Shown: positions 44,621 to 55,535 of the stretch, piece after piece
Position numbering within the stretch: position 1 is the stretch's first letter
Layout of the letters: every line of letters starts with the position of its first letter
Assembly: GCA_946811695.1 (NCBI GenBank)
Contig: OX328126.1
Location: 3,815,418 to 3,879,417 of the forward strand
Direction: 5' to 3'
Source of the DNA: Gonocerus acuteangulatus
Taxonomy: Eukaryota > Arthropoda > Insecta > Hemiptera > Coreidae
DNA: 64,000 bases
Translations under genes and position numbers: made by a program
Notes under the pieces: model-generated
Databases searched by the model: none
Told to the model about the DNA's origin: nothing
Seen by the model: only the letters and a program-made list of their open reading frames with translations

Positions 44621-46039
44621 ACTCGTTTTTATGAAAAGTTTCACTTAGACCCACAGACTTCTGGGACCCACATTTATCATTAACATTGTAGAACAATTAC
44701 AATAATTTCCAATGTACCTCTCCGACGTACGTTTTTTTTTTTCCTTTATGTTGTCTTTTTATTCAGAATTGCTCAATACTCCTTTTTAACTAAACGAAAA
44801 AAGCTACTGCCGTGGGCGGAAGAAAGATGAAATAACTTCTCTACAAAACCACTTCCTGAAGAAACTCTGACAATGGGGAGTCACATGTTTTGGGGCGATT
44901 GAAGGGATCGATTTTTTTGTTGTTCTTCTTGAGGAAAGAAACAATAAGAAGAAGAACCCAAATCATGAAGTAGAATAGTGTTATTCCTACATAAAATCCT
45001 ACAATAGTTTGCAATAAAACTTATAAATTTCCTTTAAAAAAAAAAAAAAAAATGTCCATGAATAAGATAAAACCTCGGATCGTTTCCCATGTATATTTTC
45101 ATGCTGAAAATATTGCATAGATTTTTTCACATTCATATTTAGTCAATAGCTCGGAAATTTCGGAAATAAATGAATGTTAAAAACAAAATTTGGTGAAGAT
45201 GTTAAAATAATAACTCAATATGTTGGGTTTATCGCTCATTTGCCAAATTTTATTCGCTTGAATAATAATAACCGCATGAAATGATTTTTTTTAAGTTTAT
45301 GAACTAATAATAATCTACAATTTTAACCACTATGCTTTTTTAAGAGCATACTTTCTTTTTTTAATGGATTAGAGCGATCACAATGGTATGAAACTTTAAA
45401 TTAATGTACTTTTCTAGAATGACCTAAGGTGAAAATTAACAGTAATGTTGATACAAATTTAATAATTATACTAATAATTAATATTGTTATTAGATTATTT
45501 AATTCAATTAATTATTAATTTTTGATAAGCTCAATTACCACCAGCCACCTTAATATTTAACGACAAGAAATATGAATAATGGGTTATGTTCTTGAAGCTA
45601 CTAATTTCAGGCGCCAAGTTTCAAGGTGAAGTTTTTCTTTTATCACAGATCCCAATAATCCCTTTAGATTTGCTCATTACATTCAAAGATTTGCAATTTC
45701 AGATTCAATATATAATTTATTTTAAAAAATTTACAGTTTTTTATTTATTTATTTACTTGGAGAGCTTCACATCAAGAATGATCTCCTCAAAAGAATAACA
45801 AAACAAAATAATAAGACATATAGTAAAGCTATAGTTTATGAATTTATTGTTCATGATTTGAAAATTAAATAGAATCCAATGATAGGTGATAAAATAGGGA
45901 TTTAAACATTATAATAATCGGTTTAATAATATGATGTCCAACCGTAAAACAAAAAAAAAATAAATATTAAATACAAAAAAATAATAATAAATAAAAAATG
46001 AACAAAATAAGACAAATAATAATAAAAATGAATAATATA
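44621..46039. other. Intergenic, nothing recognised
   Basis: Very AT-rich, without exon signals or identifiable elements. Confidence 0.4.
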
Positions 46040-46436
46040 TATATCAATCACTTGTCTGTTTGTTCCTTATACAAATCCACACCGTTTGATCGATTTTGGC
46101 CCAACATGGAACATTGGTAGGTCTTGATACGATGAGTGTCATAGGCTAGGTCAAAAACGTCTACCAGCTGTCTGTCTGTATGTTTGGTCCTTATACAAAT
46201 CCACACAGTTCGACTGATTTTGATCAAACTTGGTACACATGTAGGGCGATTTGGGGGGAGTCATAGGCTAGGTAAAAATCGTCTAGGACTCACAGTTTGG
46301 AGATCACGGTTTCGAAAATACGAATCAAAATAGTTACAGATTTGCGTTATTAGATGATAATATGGATTCTAATTTTTTTTTTTTTTCTAGATAGAGAAAG
46401 TAGGTGTAGCATGGCACGCCGGGTAACAGCTAGTGA
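46040..46436 (+). mobile_element. Helitron-like non-autonomous fragment
   Basis: Contains two diverged copies of a block with TGTCTGTTTGTTCCTTATAC, AAATCCACACMGTT, GATTTTGRYC and TCATAGGCTAGGT, then ends GGCACGCCGGGTAACAGCTAGT. An end with a short GC hairpin before CTAG is typical of Helitrons. Class is inferred. Confidence 0.5.
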
Positions 46437-47566
46437 ATAAAAAAAATTATTGATATTGTAAAATTTTCAGCGTTAAAACAGGATAACGTCTGTTGGGTCT
46501 TCTAGTAAATTATAGATTTTTTTGGAAAATCTGACTATTTTTCTTAGCTGAAACCAAACTATTCGCTGACTTTTTATCTTCTCAACGGCTAACTTTTTGC
46601 ATTTCACTATAAAATATTATTTTATGTTGGACTAGTCTCCCCCTATAAGGAACTGTGGAAATTTTAAAATTTAAAAAAATAAATAAAAAAAAATCTTAAA
46701 GTCCGATACCTGGATATTTGTACTGTATAAGTTGTAGTTAGATGCCGACGCCTTGGCACAGACTGAAGTAAGTTTTTCCGGGACAACCCTTATGTAGTTA
46801 CTGTCGGAAAACAGCGAAGAAAGCCGATTGGTCGAAATCCGACCAATCAGAGCAGCCCTTTTGTCTAGAGTTTTCCTCCTGAAAGGGGGGGGGGAGGGGG
46901 TTCACTCTCGCTGTACCCCCCCCCCCCCCCCCCCGAAAAGGAGTTTTCATTTCATTCAACTCCCTCTCTGTCTTATTTCTATTTGATGATTCCAACCAGT
47001 CCGGTTTCTCCTTCATCCTTTTCATCTCCTTGTTCTACTTCTTCTAGCGAGGATGGTCCGGCCACGTTTGTTCTTCAACAATTCATCAAACGAATGGAAC
47101 GCCTTTTTCCTTAAACAGAAAAAAAAGTGAAAGAAAGATGATTCTTTGAGGCAGTTTTTAATTCCATGCGACGCACTGTGGGACCAAACGACATATTGTG
47201 TTCCAAAAACGTCTCCAGTCTCCAAATCTTAACCGATTTCTATGCATTTTTTAAAAAAATGAAAGATAACAACAACATTGTATACTCTCATTTTGTTTTA
47301 TATTTCCCTAGTTCATTATTTATTTAAATTTGATCGTCCATTATTAACCAGTTATATATATATTTTTGAAGCTAATGGAATGCTCTACAACTCTATAGAT
47401 GGCATACATCCGGTCAAAAGGAGAAAAAATGTGTGTTTTTCCAAAATAACAGAAATTCAAGAGCGGATATTTTGAAAACTAAAACTATTTCGAAAAACGT
47501 TATTAAGTTGAACTTGTAGCATACTTAATCAGCTGTCATTTGTTATAGAATGGTCATGTCAAGGGT
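46437..47566. other. Intergenic with homopolymer tracts
   Basis: A G/C-homopolymer pair lies at 46887-46935 (GAGGGGG and a run of about 20 C). No gene or named element. Confidence 0.4.
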
Positions 47567-47615
47567 GGCAACCTGTATATAGCCCTGCGCTAATAGCCCA
47601 AATAGTTGATGTGCC

Positions 47616-47664
<49 letters not shown>
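47567..47664 (+). mobile_element. Headless retroposed fragment with the shared SINE tail
   Basis: GGGTGGCAACCTGTATATAG, then TGCGCTAATAGCCCAAATAG, TGATGTGCCGTT and poly(A) of about 44 nt. Closely matches the tail of the 5S-headed SINE at 53013. Confidence 0.8.
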
Positions 47665-47668
<4 letters not shown>

Positions 47669-48023
47669 GTCGCTGGGTTTCCGAGATATAAGTGAAAACC
47701 CTAAAAATGGGTGAAAACCCCCCTTCTAAACCTCGCCTCCCCCCGGCACAAAGGCTACGGGTGAGGAATTTAGATATTTTCACCTCCCAGAGATTGGCAG
47801 AATCGTATTCATTAATTCGAATCCGAATTTGATTTACAGCACCTTGACGTGTCAATCCGAATACAAATACATTCGTATTCAAAAGTGTGAATTCGAATAG
47901 ATTCATATTTGCAAGTGTGTGAAACCTTGGCAGAAATAAACTTAATTTAACTATGAAATGTAGTTTTTATTGAATCAAAAGACGGAATTGTGATTTCTTA
48001 AGATTCTCACGTACACAAAAGTG
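47665..48023. other. Intergenic, nothing recognised
   Basis: Contains loosely repeated GAATTCGAAT/ATTCGTATTC words around 47805-47905. Confidence 0.35.
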
Positions 48024-48112
48024 TCAACACCACACAGCAACATCACATTGAAACATCACACAGCAACATCATATTGAAACACCACACAGCAACATCACAT
48101 TGAAACATCACA
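48024..48112. repeat. 26-bp tandem repeat, 3.4 copies
   Basis: CACACAGCAACATCACATTG plus AAACAT, starting at 48031, 48057 and 48083. Confidence 0.9.
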
Positions 48113-49283
48113 TGAATGAGAGTGAGGATTTATACGGTAATATTTACACGTTTTTGTAATTCGGCGAACGCTTAAAGTTTGGAAGTTGAATTTAATATAT
48201 GGGTTTTGTGGTCTTTTAATTTAATATAGAGTCTTTTGTAGGCCCTAAATGAGATCATAAGGCTGTATCTGTTGAATAAGTTTATTTATAATTCAAATTA
48301 AAATAATTCAATTCTAATAAATTAAATTTTCCCAACTCGAAAGCCGGGGGGGGGGGAGAACTTTTGGCAGACGAGAAACCGGGAAATTTACAAACGGTTG
48401 ATTTTGGTTAAAAAAAAAAAAAATCAAATAGAGAGTACAGAACATAAAATTCTACCTCAATAAAAAAAATCTTGTGGGGAATTAAGGTTAGCTCGACCCC
48501 CTCTATTTACTAGACTATGTATTATGTTGAAGGAAATGCAACACTCTACAGCCCCGGTTGTAGTCACCCTTAACCCAGACTATTTCAAATTATCGACCAC
48601 TTGTTTATTAGTTTTTAGCAGCCGCATTCAACCTGACGCACAATAACCTTCCACTCCACTAAATGTCAAAACTCGCCCGCCAAGCTCGCGGCAAATCTAT
48701 TATTTTCGAACCACGCCCTGCAACTCGCTAATTAGTAAATTACTGATTGATTACTTGCGCGGGTAATGAATCAGCTGTTGTGCAGTACCTCGTGTTTATC
48801 TGAAGCATTCCTTTGTGCTCCCCGAAATCAGTGCATTGTGGTGAATTGGACACGGAGACTTTTAATTATTATCGTCAGATGCGTATTATTTATTTTATTT
48901 TAATAAAGAAGGCTATTTTTTATAATTTTGTTTATTTATCATCTGGCCTGTGACAAGTTGTTCCCCTTCATCCTGCCTTCCCTACCTCCTACAGTCCTGA
49001 CCTATTAAGACAGGATTCAGAAGCCAGACATTCTCAGTAGAAACTATTCTTCCCAAAAGGTTTTCCGAATCACCTTCCTATTACTTGCATATTCTCCCCT
49101 TCATGAGATTCCTCACTATTTACTCAGACAACAGTAACATCCTCTCAGTCCTTTCTATACACAACCCAAACAGTCTGACCTACGCTAACTGTATTTTTAC
49201 TGTCACTTCCCTCCATCACTTAATATGGTTTTTTTCACTGTTAACAACAACAAAAGTTGTCTGCAAACGTTATTTCTATCCAT

Positions 49284-49286
<3 letters not shown>
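48113..49286. other. Intergenic, nothing recognised
   Basis: 48600-48860 is less AT-rich than its surroundings and free of repeats, so it may be unique sequence, but no exon or promoter could be supported. Confidence 0.35.
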
Positions 49287-49338
<52 letters not shown>

Positions 49339-49456
49339 TTTTTATCCTAGGAGGCATGGGGTCATTAATGCCTCCTAAGATAAAAAAGAATTTTGATATT
49401 TTGGGACATCTATAAGAATAAATAATATATATATATATATGTGATATGCTGATTAT

Positions 49457-49508
<52 letters not shown>

Positions 49509-49593
49509 ATATGCTGATTATTGCATGAGACTTGCAGACAAAAATAAACTCCCTTCTTGCAGGGTTACTGTAAGGAGGAAACAAATAAAAAAA

Positions 49594-49675
<82 letters not shown>

Positions 49676-49760
49676 ATTGGAACGTGTAGCACAAAATAAA
49701 CGGCCTCTTTGCAGGGTTACTGCAGAGAGGAAACTAATAAAAAATAATAATAATAATAAT

Positions 49761-49830
<70 letters not shown>
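49287..49830. repeat. Cluster of (AT)n microsatellites with duplicated flanks
   Basis: AT tracts at about 49287-49335, 49424-49440, 49459-49505, 49593-49663 and 49767-49829. Between them GTGATATGCTGATTATTGCA occurs twice and GCAGGGTTACTGYARRGAGG twice, so tract and flank were duplicated together. Confidence 0.9.
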
Positions 49831-49831
<1 letters not shown>

Positions 49832-49971
49832 TAGTTGTTAATAGCTTATTAAGTCTTCAATAGTTTTGTATTTTAATTACATATTTGTCGGGAAAACGTT
49901 TCGGCTATTCCACTATTGGCCCTTACTTAACAGTTTCATAGTCTCCCCCTCTACATTCTCGAGGAGATTGG
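49831..49971. other. Short intergenic segment
   Basis: Nothing recognised. Confidence 0.35.
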
Positions 49972-50790
49972 GTATTAGCGCGGTTCCTCCCTCCCCCATA
50001 GGGAGGAACCCCGCTTATAAGGTTGATACAATGAAACAATCCGGAAGTGCCGACAAGAAAATTTCGCGTTTCAGAACCCCTAGAGACCGAAAATAACGGT
50101 GGTTCAAATTTGTATATATATATATATATATGTATATATTTATATATATATATATATATATATATTTGTCTGTTCGCTCTCTAGCTCGAAGACGAATGGT
50201 CCGATTTTGATGAAATTTGGTACAAAAATCAGTCGTCCAATATGAAAGATCAAGTTCGTTAACCAGCAAAATCCGCCCACTGGAAGATGGAGTTTGTGGC
50301 GAAATTCGCGCAGAAAAAATCGTAACGCTTACGTTTTTGAGTTCATAAGCTTGTAAGTACTCGTTTTATATGCTTCTTGGGCTAGGAAAACGAATGAAAC
50401 CATTTTCAAGGCGATAGCTTTAACCGTTTTCTAGAAAATTGGAAAAATAGTTTTTGAATACCGTTTTTAATTTGGGTACTTAGAATCATGGGATTCAGTT
50501 GAAACATTTTCTGCATGTTCTACTTTCATTAAAACTAATATGTTGAAATTTTGGTTACGTTTGGAGTTAAGGAAGGGTTAGAATAAAATATTTTATTAAC
50601 AGACATAAAAAGTTTTGGTAACTTTGTATATTTTCCTTAATATCTCGAAAAAGGTTAAGAATTTGGTAAACGAAAGAATACCATTAGAAAGCTTACTAAA
50701 TGCTCTACAAAAAAGGTTCTGATGAAAGTTTTGATTAGGCGATTTCAATCGGAGAAATAAGTGCTTAAAACATTAAAGTAATTGATTTTG
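49972..50790 (+). mobile_element. Long dispersed repeat with GC hairpin
   Basis: Starts with hairpin GCGGTTCCTCCCTCC / GGGAGGAACCCCGC, then AATCCGGAAGTGCCGAC, an (AT)n tract, TTTGTCTGTTCGCTCTCTAG, GTCCGATTTTGATGAAATTT and later GTTACGTTTGGAGTTAAGGA. Parts are shared with 23574, 30894-31250, 33861-34210 and 54640. It is the longest copy of this family in the window. Confidence 0.7.
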
Positions 50791-51240
50791 CTTATTCGAA
50801 CTGTTCTTTTTGTCTGTTTTTATTCCTTGTTATTTTTTAATTGCTTATAGTTGGATAATGTATTTTACAATAAAACAGATTAGGCAAAATAAGAAAAACA
50901 ATTCATTGTTAGAAATATAGCTTGCCAAGAGAAAAAGATTCGTTGACGTCTTTTGAATATTTTCAATTGCCTTTATGCTGTTGGTTTTTTTATTTTATTT
51001 TTTAATTGATTTTATCTGTAGAATTATTACTATAGTAAAAGAACACAGGAATGTGTGAAAATATTTGATATTTTCCAATTCATTGAAACGTATGAAATGA
51101 AGTATCGGTAGAAGAGGATTCTAGGGTCTTGTGGACCTGACCCCAGGTATAGCCAGCCATAAAACCCTTTGAACAAAGGCCGAGGAAAATATTATCTGTT
51201 TCTATTCTATGCTTTTAAAATGAGAATATGGATATGAACA
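50791..51240. other. Intergenic, nothing recognised
   Basis: AT-rich; may be a continuation of the previous repeat. Confidence 0.35.
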
Positions 51241-51247
51241 GGAACCG

Positions 51248-51409
51248 GGGTCTCCCGTGGTCTACTGGCTAGCGCCATGGATTCATAAGCGGGAGATGGT
51301 GGGTTCGATTCCCAACCTCCGGCAGGAATTTTATCATCCCACGGCTCGCTGGTGAAATTCCTCGCTACACCCTGGATGTCGGCACTAATGACCTAGATGT
51401 AGATGTGCC

Positions 51410-51470
<61 letters not shown>
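51248..51470 (+). mobile_element. SINE-B, full length, 7-bp duplication, about 59-nt poly(A)
   Basis: Head GGTCTCCCGTGGTCTACTGG, B box GGTTCGATTCC, body and tail GTCGGCACTAATGACCTAGA then GATGTGCCGT(A)n. GGAACCG is at 51241-51247 and 51473-51479. The long uninterrupted poly(A) indicates a young insertion. Confidence 0.93.
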
Positions 51471-51472
<2 letters not shown>

Positions 51473-51477
51473 GGAAC

Positions 51478-51520
51478 CGCGCTAAGATGACGCAGTTCCT
51501 GCGAGTCGGACTTTTTTTTC
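51478..51520 (+). repeat. CTAAGATG/GTCGGACT motif copy
   Basis: GCTAAGATGACGCAGTTCC, GCGAGTCGGACTTTTTTTT. The neighbouring SINE-B inserted at its left edge. Confidence 0.75.
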
Positions 51521-52081
51521 CAATATTTTTGACTCGGTACTTGGAAATATCAAGAAATGCTTTAGCACAAACCATAGAAACCAAAGAGTTTTGCTGCACA
51601 ACGAGTAAGGAACGAGTTTTGAAACACACTGAGCTATGGAACGAATCAGTTCTGCAACAAACCCCTATTTTTTATAGCTAAAAACTATATGAAATAACAA
51701 GTTTTGCTCCAACCCCATAACATATGTTGGAAGAGCATTAAAATATCTTTTAAAATCCGCTGTCATCTCATTAAATAATAATAATAATAACCTCCTCAAA
51801 TATAGGTTAATAAATCCATAAATGTCAACATAACGCTCTTCAAAATTATTAATGTTTCTCATAATCACTTAAATTTGAACATTTGAGCAGTTTTTTACAT
51901 ACTGCCTTGAAATTAACGCTTCGAAGAGTTCCTACATTGGAAAGAATTTGATACATCCCTTTTCAGTGACCAGCAATAATTAGCTCACATATTTATATCC
52001 CACTTTCTCTGGTAGTGTCTTCCCATTTCCTTTCAAATCTTTCACCTTGCTTGTCACTAACAAAGTCGAGGAATAAGAATA

Positions 52082-52128
52082 GAACCGAGCTAAGATAATG
52101 CAGTTCCTGCTAGTCGGACTTTTTAGTT
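52082..52128 (+). repeat. CTAAGATA/GTCGGACT motif copy
   Basis: GAACCGAGCTAAGATAATGC, AGTTCCTGCTAGTCGGACTT then TTTAG. Confidence 0.75.
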
Positions 52129-52164
52129 TTAAAGAGAGCATGCTCACCATACGTTGCTAGGACG

Positions 52165-52430
52165 ATAGCAGAACAGCTGTTACCGTACTGTATATATTTC
52201 ATAGTATTATTTTTAATTGCAACTATGATGGCAGACCTTGAATTACTAGAAATAAACTGTGATTTTGTCCCTCATAGAGTTTACGCTATGATAGACAAAA
52301 TCACCATTTTAATTGTGTTCACTTTAACTTGTCCCCCATAGAGTTTTCCTGGTGATGGTCCATCCGAGGTAATTATATCCCTAAACCTTGCATAGCCTTG
52401 GAGTTGAGGAAGCTTTAAACAAAAATAAAT
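52165..52430 (+). repeat. Dispersed repeat, inverted copy of 41740-41985
   Basis: ATGATGGCAGACCTTGAATT and GAAATAAACTGTGATTTTGT match the other copy. The frame is broken here, and a partial internal duplication (CCCTCATAGAGTTT and CCCCCATAGAGTTT) is present. Confidence 0.65.
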
Positions 52431-52777
52431 TTTGTCGTTAAGCGGTCCCTATGGAGGGAGGGATGAAACCCGCTAAAAAGGGGTTCAAACATTCGTTTAC
52501 CTAACAGTGGCGCAAAAATCGTCCAGCTAAATAGTAGAAGAGGCTGTCCGCTGGCAGCGCTGTGCAAGTAGCTTTTGCTCACAAATTACAGTAAGTATAC
52601 TTCTCACTTATTTGACACTGTACGCGATAGTCAAAAATGTTGATTGTAGAAAATCCATAAAAGATTCTTAAAAAAATAATTCCATTATTTTTAACAGCTT
52701 ACAGGTGTTTCCGGGTCAGTGATAAAACCGAGCGGGACACCAGGACAAGAGCAGAATACCGGGACTGTCCCGGTCAC

Positions 52778-52995
52778 CCCCCCCCCTTTACACGCCCATG
52801 ATATCTATTGAACACATGACAGACTCCACTATATAAGTCCTTGGGTGTATTAACGTCAACCCCGGGAAGATCCTTGAATCCATTAGCTTTAATCCTAGCT
52901 GGTTCTCCTTCCTGCTGGGTCAAGGCGATGAGAAGCAAATGGTTGCAGGATTTGCATGTCGTAGACTTCTTGTCGTCTTTACTATAGTCAAACAC
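52778..52995 (-). pseudogene. Transposon fragment with BED-finger-like start
   Basis: Minus-strand frame with VFDYSKDDKKSTTCKSCNHL, resembling the start of a BED-type zinc finger found at the N terminus of hAT transposases; the second metal-binding half is missing. The left border is a C run and CACGCCCATG, like the end of the element at 43325-44106, suggesting they belong to one family. Confidence 0.45.
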
Positions 52996-53012
52996 TTCAT
53001 GACAATCCTAGT

Positions 53013-53193
53013 GCCTACGGCAGTAGCCTCGTTGAACGCTCTGGTTCTTGTAGATCACCGAAGTTAAGCAACGTCGGACGTGGCCAGTACCTGAATGGGT
53101 GACCGACCACGTGCTGTTGGCATTATAATTGGATAGCAATCTGTAGACATCCCGGCATTAATAGCTAAATAGTTAAACAATAAAAAAAATAAA
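53013..53193 (+). mobile_element. 5S rRNA-derived SINE with 9-bp target-site duplication
   Basis: 53025-53121 is a recognisable 5S rRNA copy: GATCACCGAAGTTAAGCAAC (A box and intermediate element), GTCGGACGTGGCCAGTACCT and GAATGGGTGACCGACCACGT (C box) are in order. A tail follows (GGATAGCAATCTGTAGACAT, CGGCATTAATAGCTAAATAG) and an A-rich end. AATCCTAGT lies at 53004-53012 and 53194-53202. Not a functional 5S gene, because 5' and 3' stems are altered and it has a SINE tail. Confidence 0.9.
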
Positions 53194-53319
53194 AATCCTA
53201 GTACTAGAGGAAGTACTTATGTCCACCAAACATTCCTTAAATATCGTTCCGTAGAAAATTTAGTAGTTTTTTTTTGATTTAGTAGTTCTAAATCAAAGCT
53301 TGAAAGAAGTAAATTCCGC

Positions 53320-53510
53320 TTATAAACTGTCAGTTTCCTGTTGTGGCGCCTAAGATCTTGCTGCTCTTTAAAATTACATTTTTAACAAAAGATTAAGACA
53401 AAACATTATAAAATGTTTCTAATCAAGCTTTTCGAATGACACTAGGAACAAGGAAATTAAATCGCTAAGATGTCGCAGTTCCCGTAAGTCGAACATTTTT
53501 TTATTGACAA
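53320..53510 (+). repeat. Dispersed repeat family ending in the CTAAGATG motif
   Basis: CAGTTTCCTGTTGTGGCGC, TTTCGAATGACACTAGGAAC and the terminal CGCTAAGATGTCGCAGTTCC with AAGTCGAACATTTTTTT. Homologous to 4888-5170 on the other strand. Confidence 0.6.
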
Positions 53511-53614
53511 CGCATGAGACAACGTGTGGCAGCTAGCGAGACGTAAACGCTAACCTAGCCAGTGTAACCTCCTCCTGCCATTAACCATACACGCCCACCG
53601 TCAGTGTTGCCAAA

Positions 53615-53643
53615 TTTTTTTTTTTTTTTTTTTTTTTTTTCTT

Positions 53644-53707
<64 letters not shown>

Positions 53708-53737
53708 GGCGCATCTACATCTTGGCCATTAGCGCCG
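53615..53737 (-). mobile_element. Severely 5'-truncated SINE-B with 10-bp duplication
   Basis: Only the last 32 bp (GGCGCTAATGGCCAAGATGT then AGATGCGCCGT on the minus strand) and a poly(A) of about 90 nt with one interruption remain. TGTTGCCAAA is at 53605-53614 and 53738-53747. Confidence 0.9.
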
Positions 53738-53789
53738 TGTTGCCAAAATAACATACAAATTAATAATTGTACAGGGAGTACACTGCAAA

Positions 53790-54303
53790 GCACAACACTG
53801 CGTCACAAGACCTGTGCAGACCAGTGTGTTAATGGCGTCTACCTGTGCATGTGCTCTCCTGGTGTTCCAAGACCTGTGCAGACCAGTGTGTTAATGGCGT
53901 CTACCTGTGCATGTGCTCTCCTGGCGTCACAAGACCTGTGCAGACCAGTGTGTTAATGGCGTCTACCTGTGCATGTGCTCTCCTGGCGTCACAAGACCAG
54001 TGCAGACCAGTGTGTTAATGGCGTCTACCTGTGCATGTGCTCTCGTGGTGTTTCAAGACCTGTGCAGACCAGTGTGTTAATGGCGTCTACCTGTGCATGT
54101 GCTCTCGTGGTGTTTCAAGACCAGTGCAGACCAGTGTGTTAATGGCGTCTACCTGTGCATGTGCTCGCCTGGTGTTTCAAGACCTGTGCAGACCAGTGTG
54201 TTAATGGCGTCTACCTGTGCATGTGCTCTCCTGGTGTTCCAAGACCTGTGCAGACCAGTGTGTTAATGGCGTCTACCTGTGCATGTGCTCTCCTGGTGTT
54301 TCA
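53790..54303. repeat. 62-bp tandem repeat, about 8 copies
   Basis: CCAGTGTGTTAATGGCGTCT, ACCTGTGCATGTGCTCTC and CAAGACCTGTGCAGA; unit starts at 53821, 53883, 53945, 54007, 54069, 54131, 54193 and 54255. Contains an NdeI-free, GC-balanced unit with few variants. Confidence 0.96.
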
Positions 54304-54600
54304 AGTTTTTTTTATCAGACATTATTTATTCATTTTTTATTATTACCTTGAAGAACGTTTTATTTTTGTTATCAGTTTTTTTAATAATTTCTCTTTATTA
54401 TCTTTTCATTTCGTCAGCACAGTGTTATCTTGTTTGTTTTTCGAAGCATTATAGTGACTTTTATTTGACAAGTTTTATTATTTTGTTATCCTGCTACCCG
54501 TACACTAAAAACGCAAGGAATCAGCGCCCCTAGTGGTGGAATCAACAACCAATGCCCAACTTCTATTAAAACGATTTAGTTTATTTTTTTTTTGTGATTA
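54304..54600. other. Intergenic, nothing recognised
   Basis: T-rich sequence with no supported feature. Confidence 0.35.
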
Positions 54601-54609
54601 AGCAAACAA

Positions 54610-54900
54610 AGTTGTATATGATGATTAGATTACAATCTAAGGTTCCCTCCTCCCTCTACAGGGAAACCTGCTGATGATTAGATTACAATCTAAGGTTCCC
54701 TCCTTCCTCTACAGGGAAACCTGCTGATGATGTATATGATGATTAGATTACAATCTAAGGTTCCCTCCTCCCTCTACAGGGAAACCTGCTGATGATGTTC
54801 ATCGTCTCACGCAATCCGGAACAGCAGATGAGAATTGTGCCTAAAATACCGGGGGTTCAAATTTGTATTCATATACAGGACCCCCAAAAAAGGGAAGATG
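54610..54900. repeat. Three tandem copies of the GC-hairpin repeat start
   Basis: GATTAGATTACAATCTAAGG, TTCCCTCCTCCCTCTACAGG and GAAACCTGCTGATGATG occur three times (54619-54795), then ACGCAATCCGGAACAGCAGA and CGGGGGTTCAAATTTGTAT as in the repeat at 49972. Confidence 0.8.
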
Positions 54901-55535
54901 GGTAGAGGGGGTGGGGGATCAAATATATAATATTTAATACAAAAAAATGTTGAAAGGAAAAAAAATGAATTTTTCAGTACATTCAAAACTATGTTTTTAA
55001 AATCTGGGGATAAGCTACCGCCTTCAATTTACCCGATCAACTTTAAACTTTAACTCCAGCTTCCTAAAGACACGCACGAAGATATTTTTCGATTTTTTGA
55101 ATTATAATTGTTTAGGGATCACACATCCAGCTGAACGATAAATCACTATATAAATCATATGGTGAGAGAAAAAAACAAGAGAGTGCAGTGGATCAAAATT
55201 CAAGACCATCTTTTAAGAAAAGACTATTTTATTCCTTCTCACACTCTTTCAGTTCCATTATGAGTGAGTAGGAGAAGAAAACTATCCTGGCGCGGGAGGA
55301 GGGAGAGAGGGCCGGCCAGTAACAAACCACAATTTCAAACCTAAGTATGTGAGTCCAACAACCATCACATCCACCCCCACCATTAAGCTCAACCCCCTTA
55401 AATTTTTGTTTTCAATTAATATTTTTCAATGTTTCACTCAAATACAGTCCACAATCATTTAATTTTAGAACCACCCTAAGCAAGTTTCAGGTTTGGAGTA
55501 AAATTCAATCCAATTTATAGATTGAATTACCTATC
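54901..55535. other. Intergenic, nothing recognised
   Basis: Low-complexity A-rich start; no exon or element supported. Confidence 0.35.

Noticed and set aside
49085..50269. Frames with long YIYIYI runs
   Set aside because: Translations of AT microsatellites.
53025..53121. Functional 5S rRNA gene
   Set aside because: End stems are altered, there is no T-run terminator directly after it, and a SINE tail with target duplication follows.
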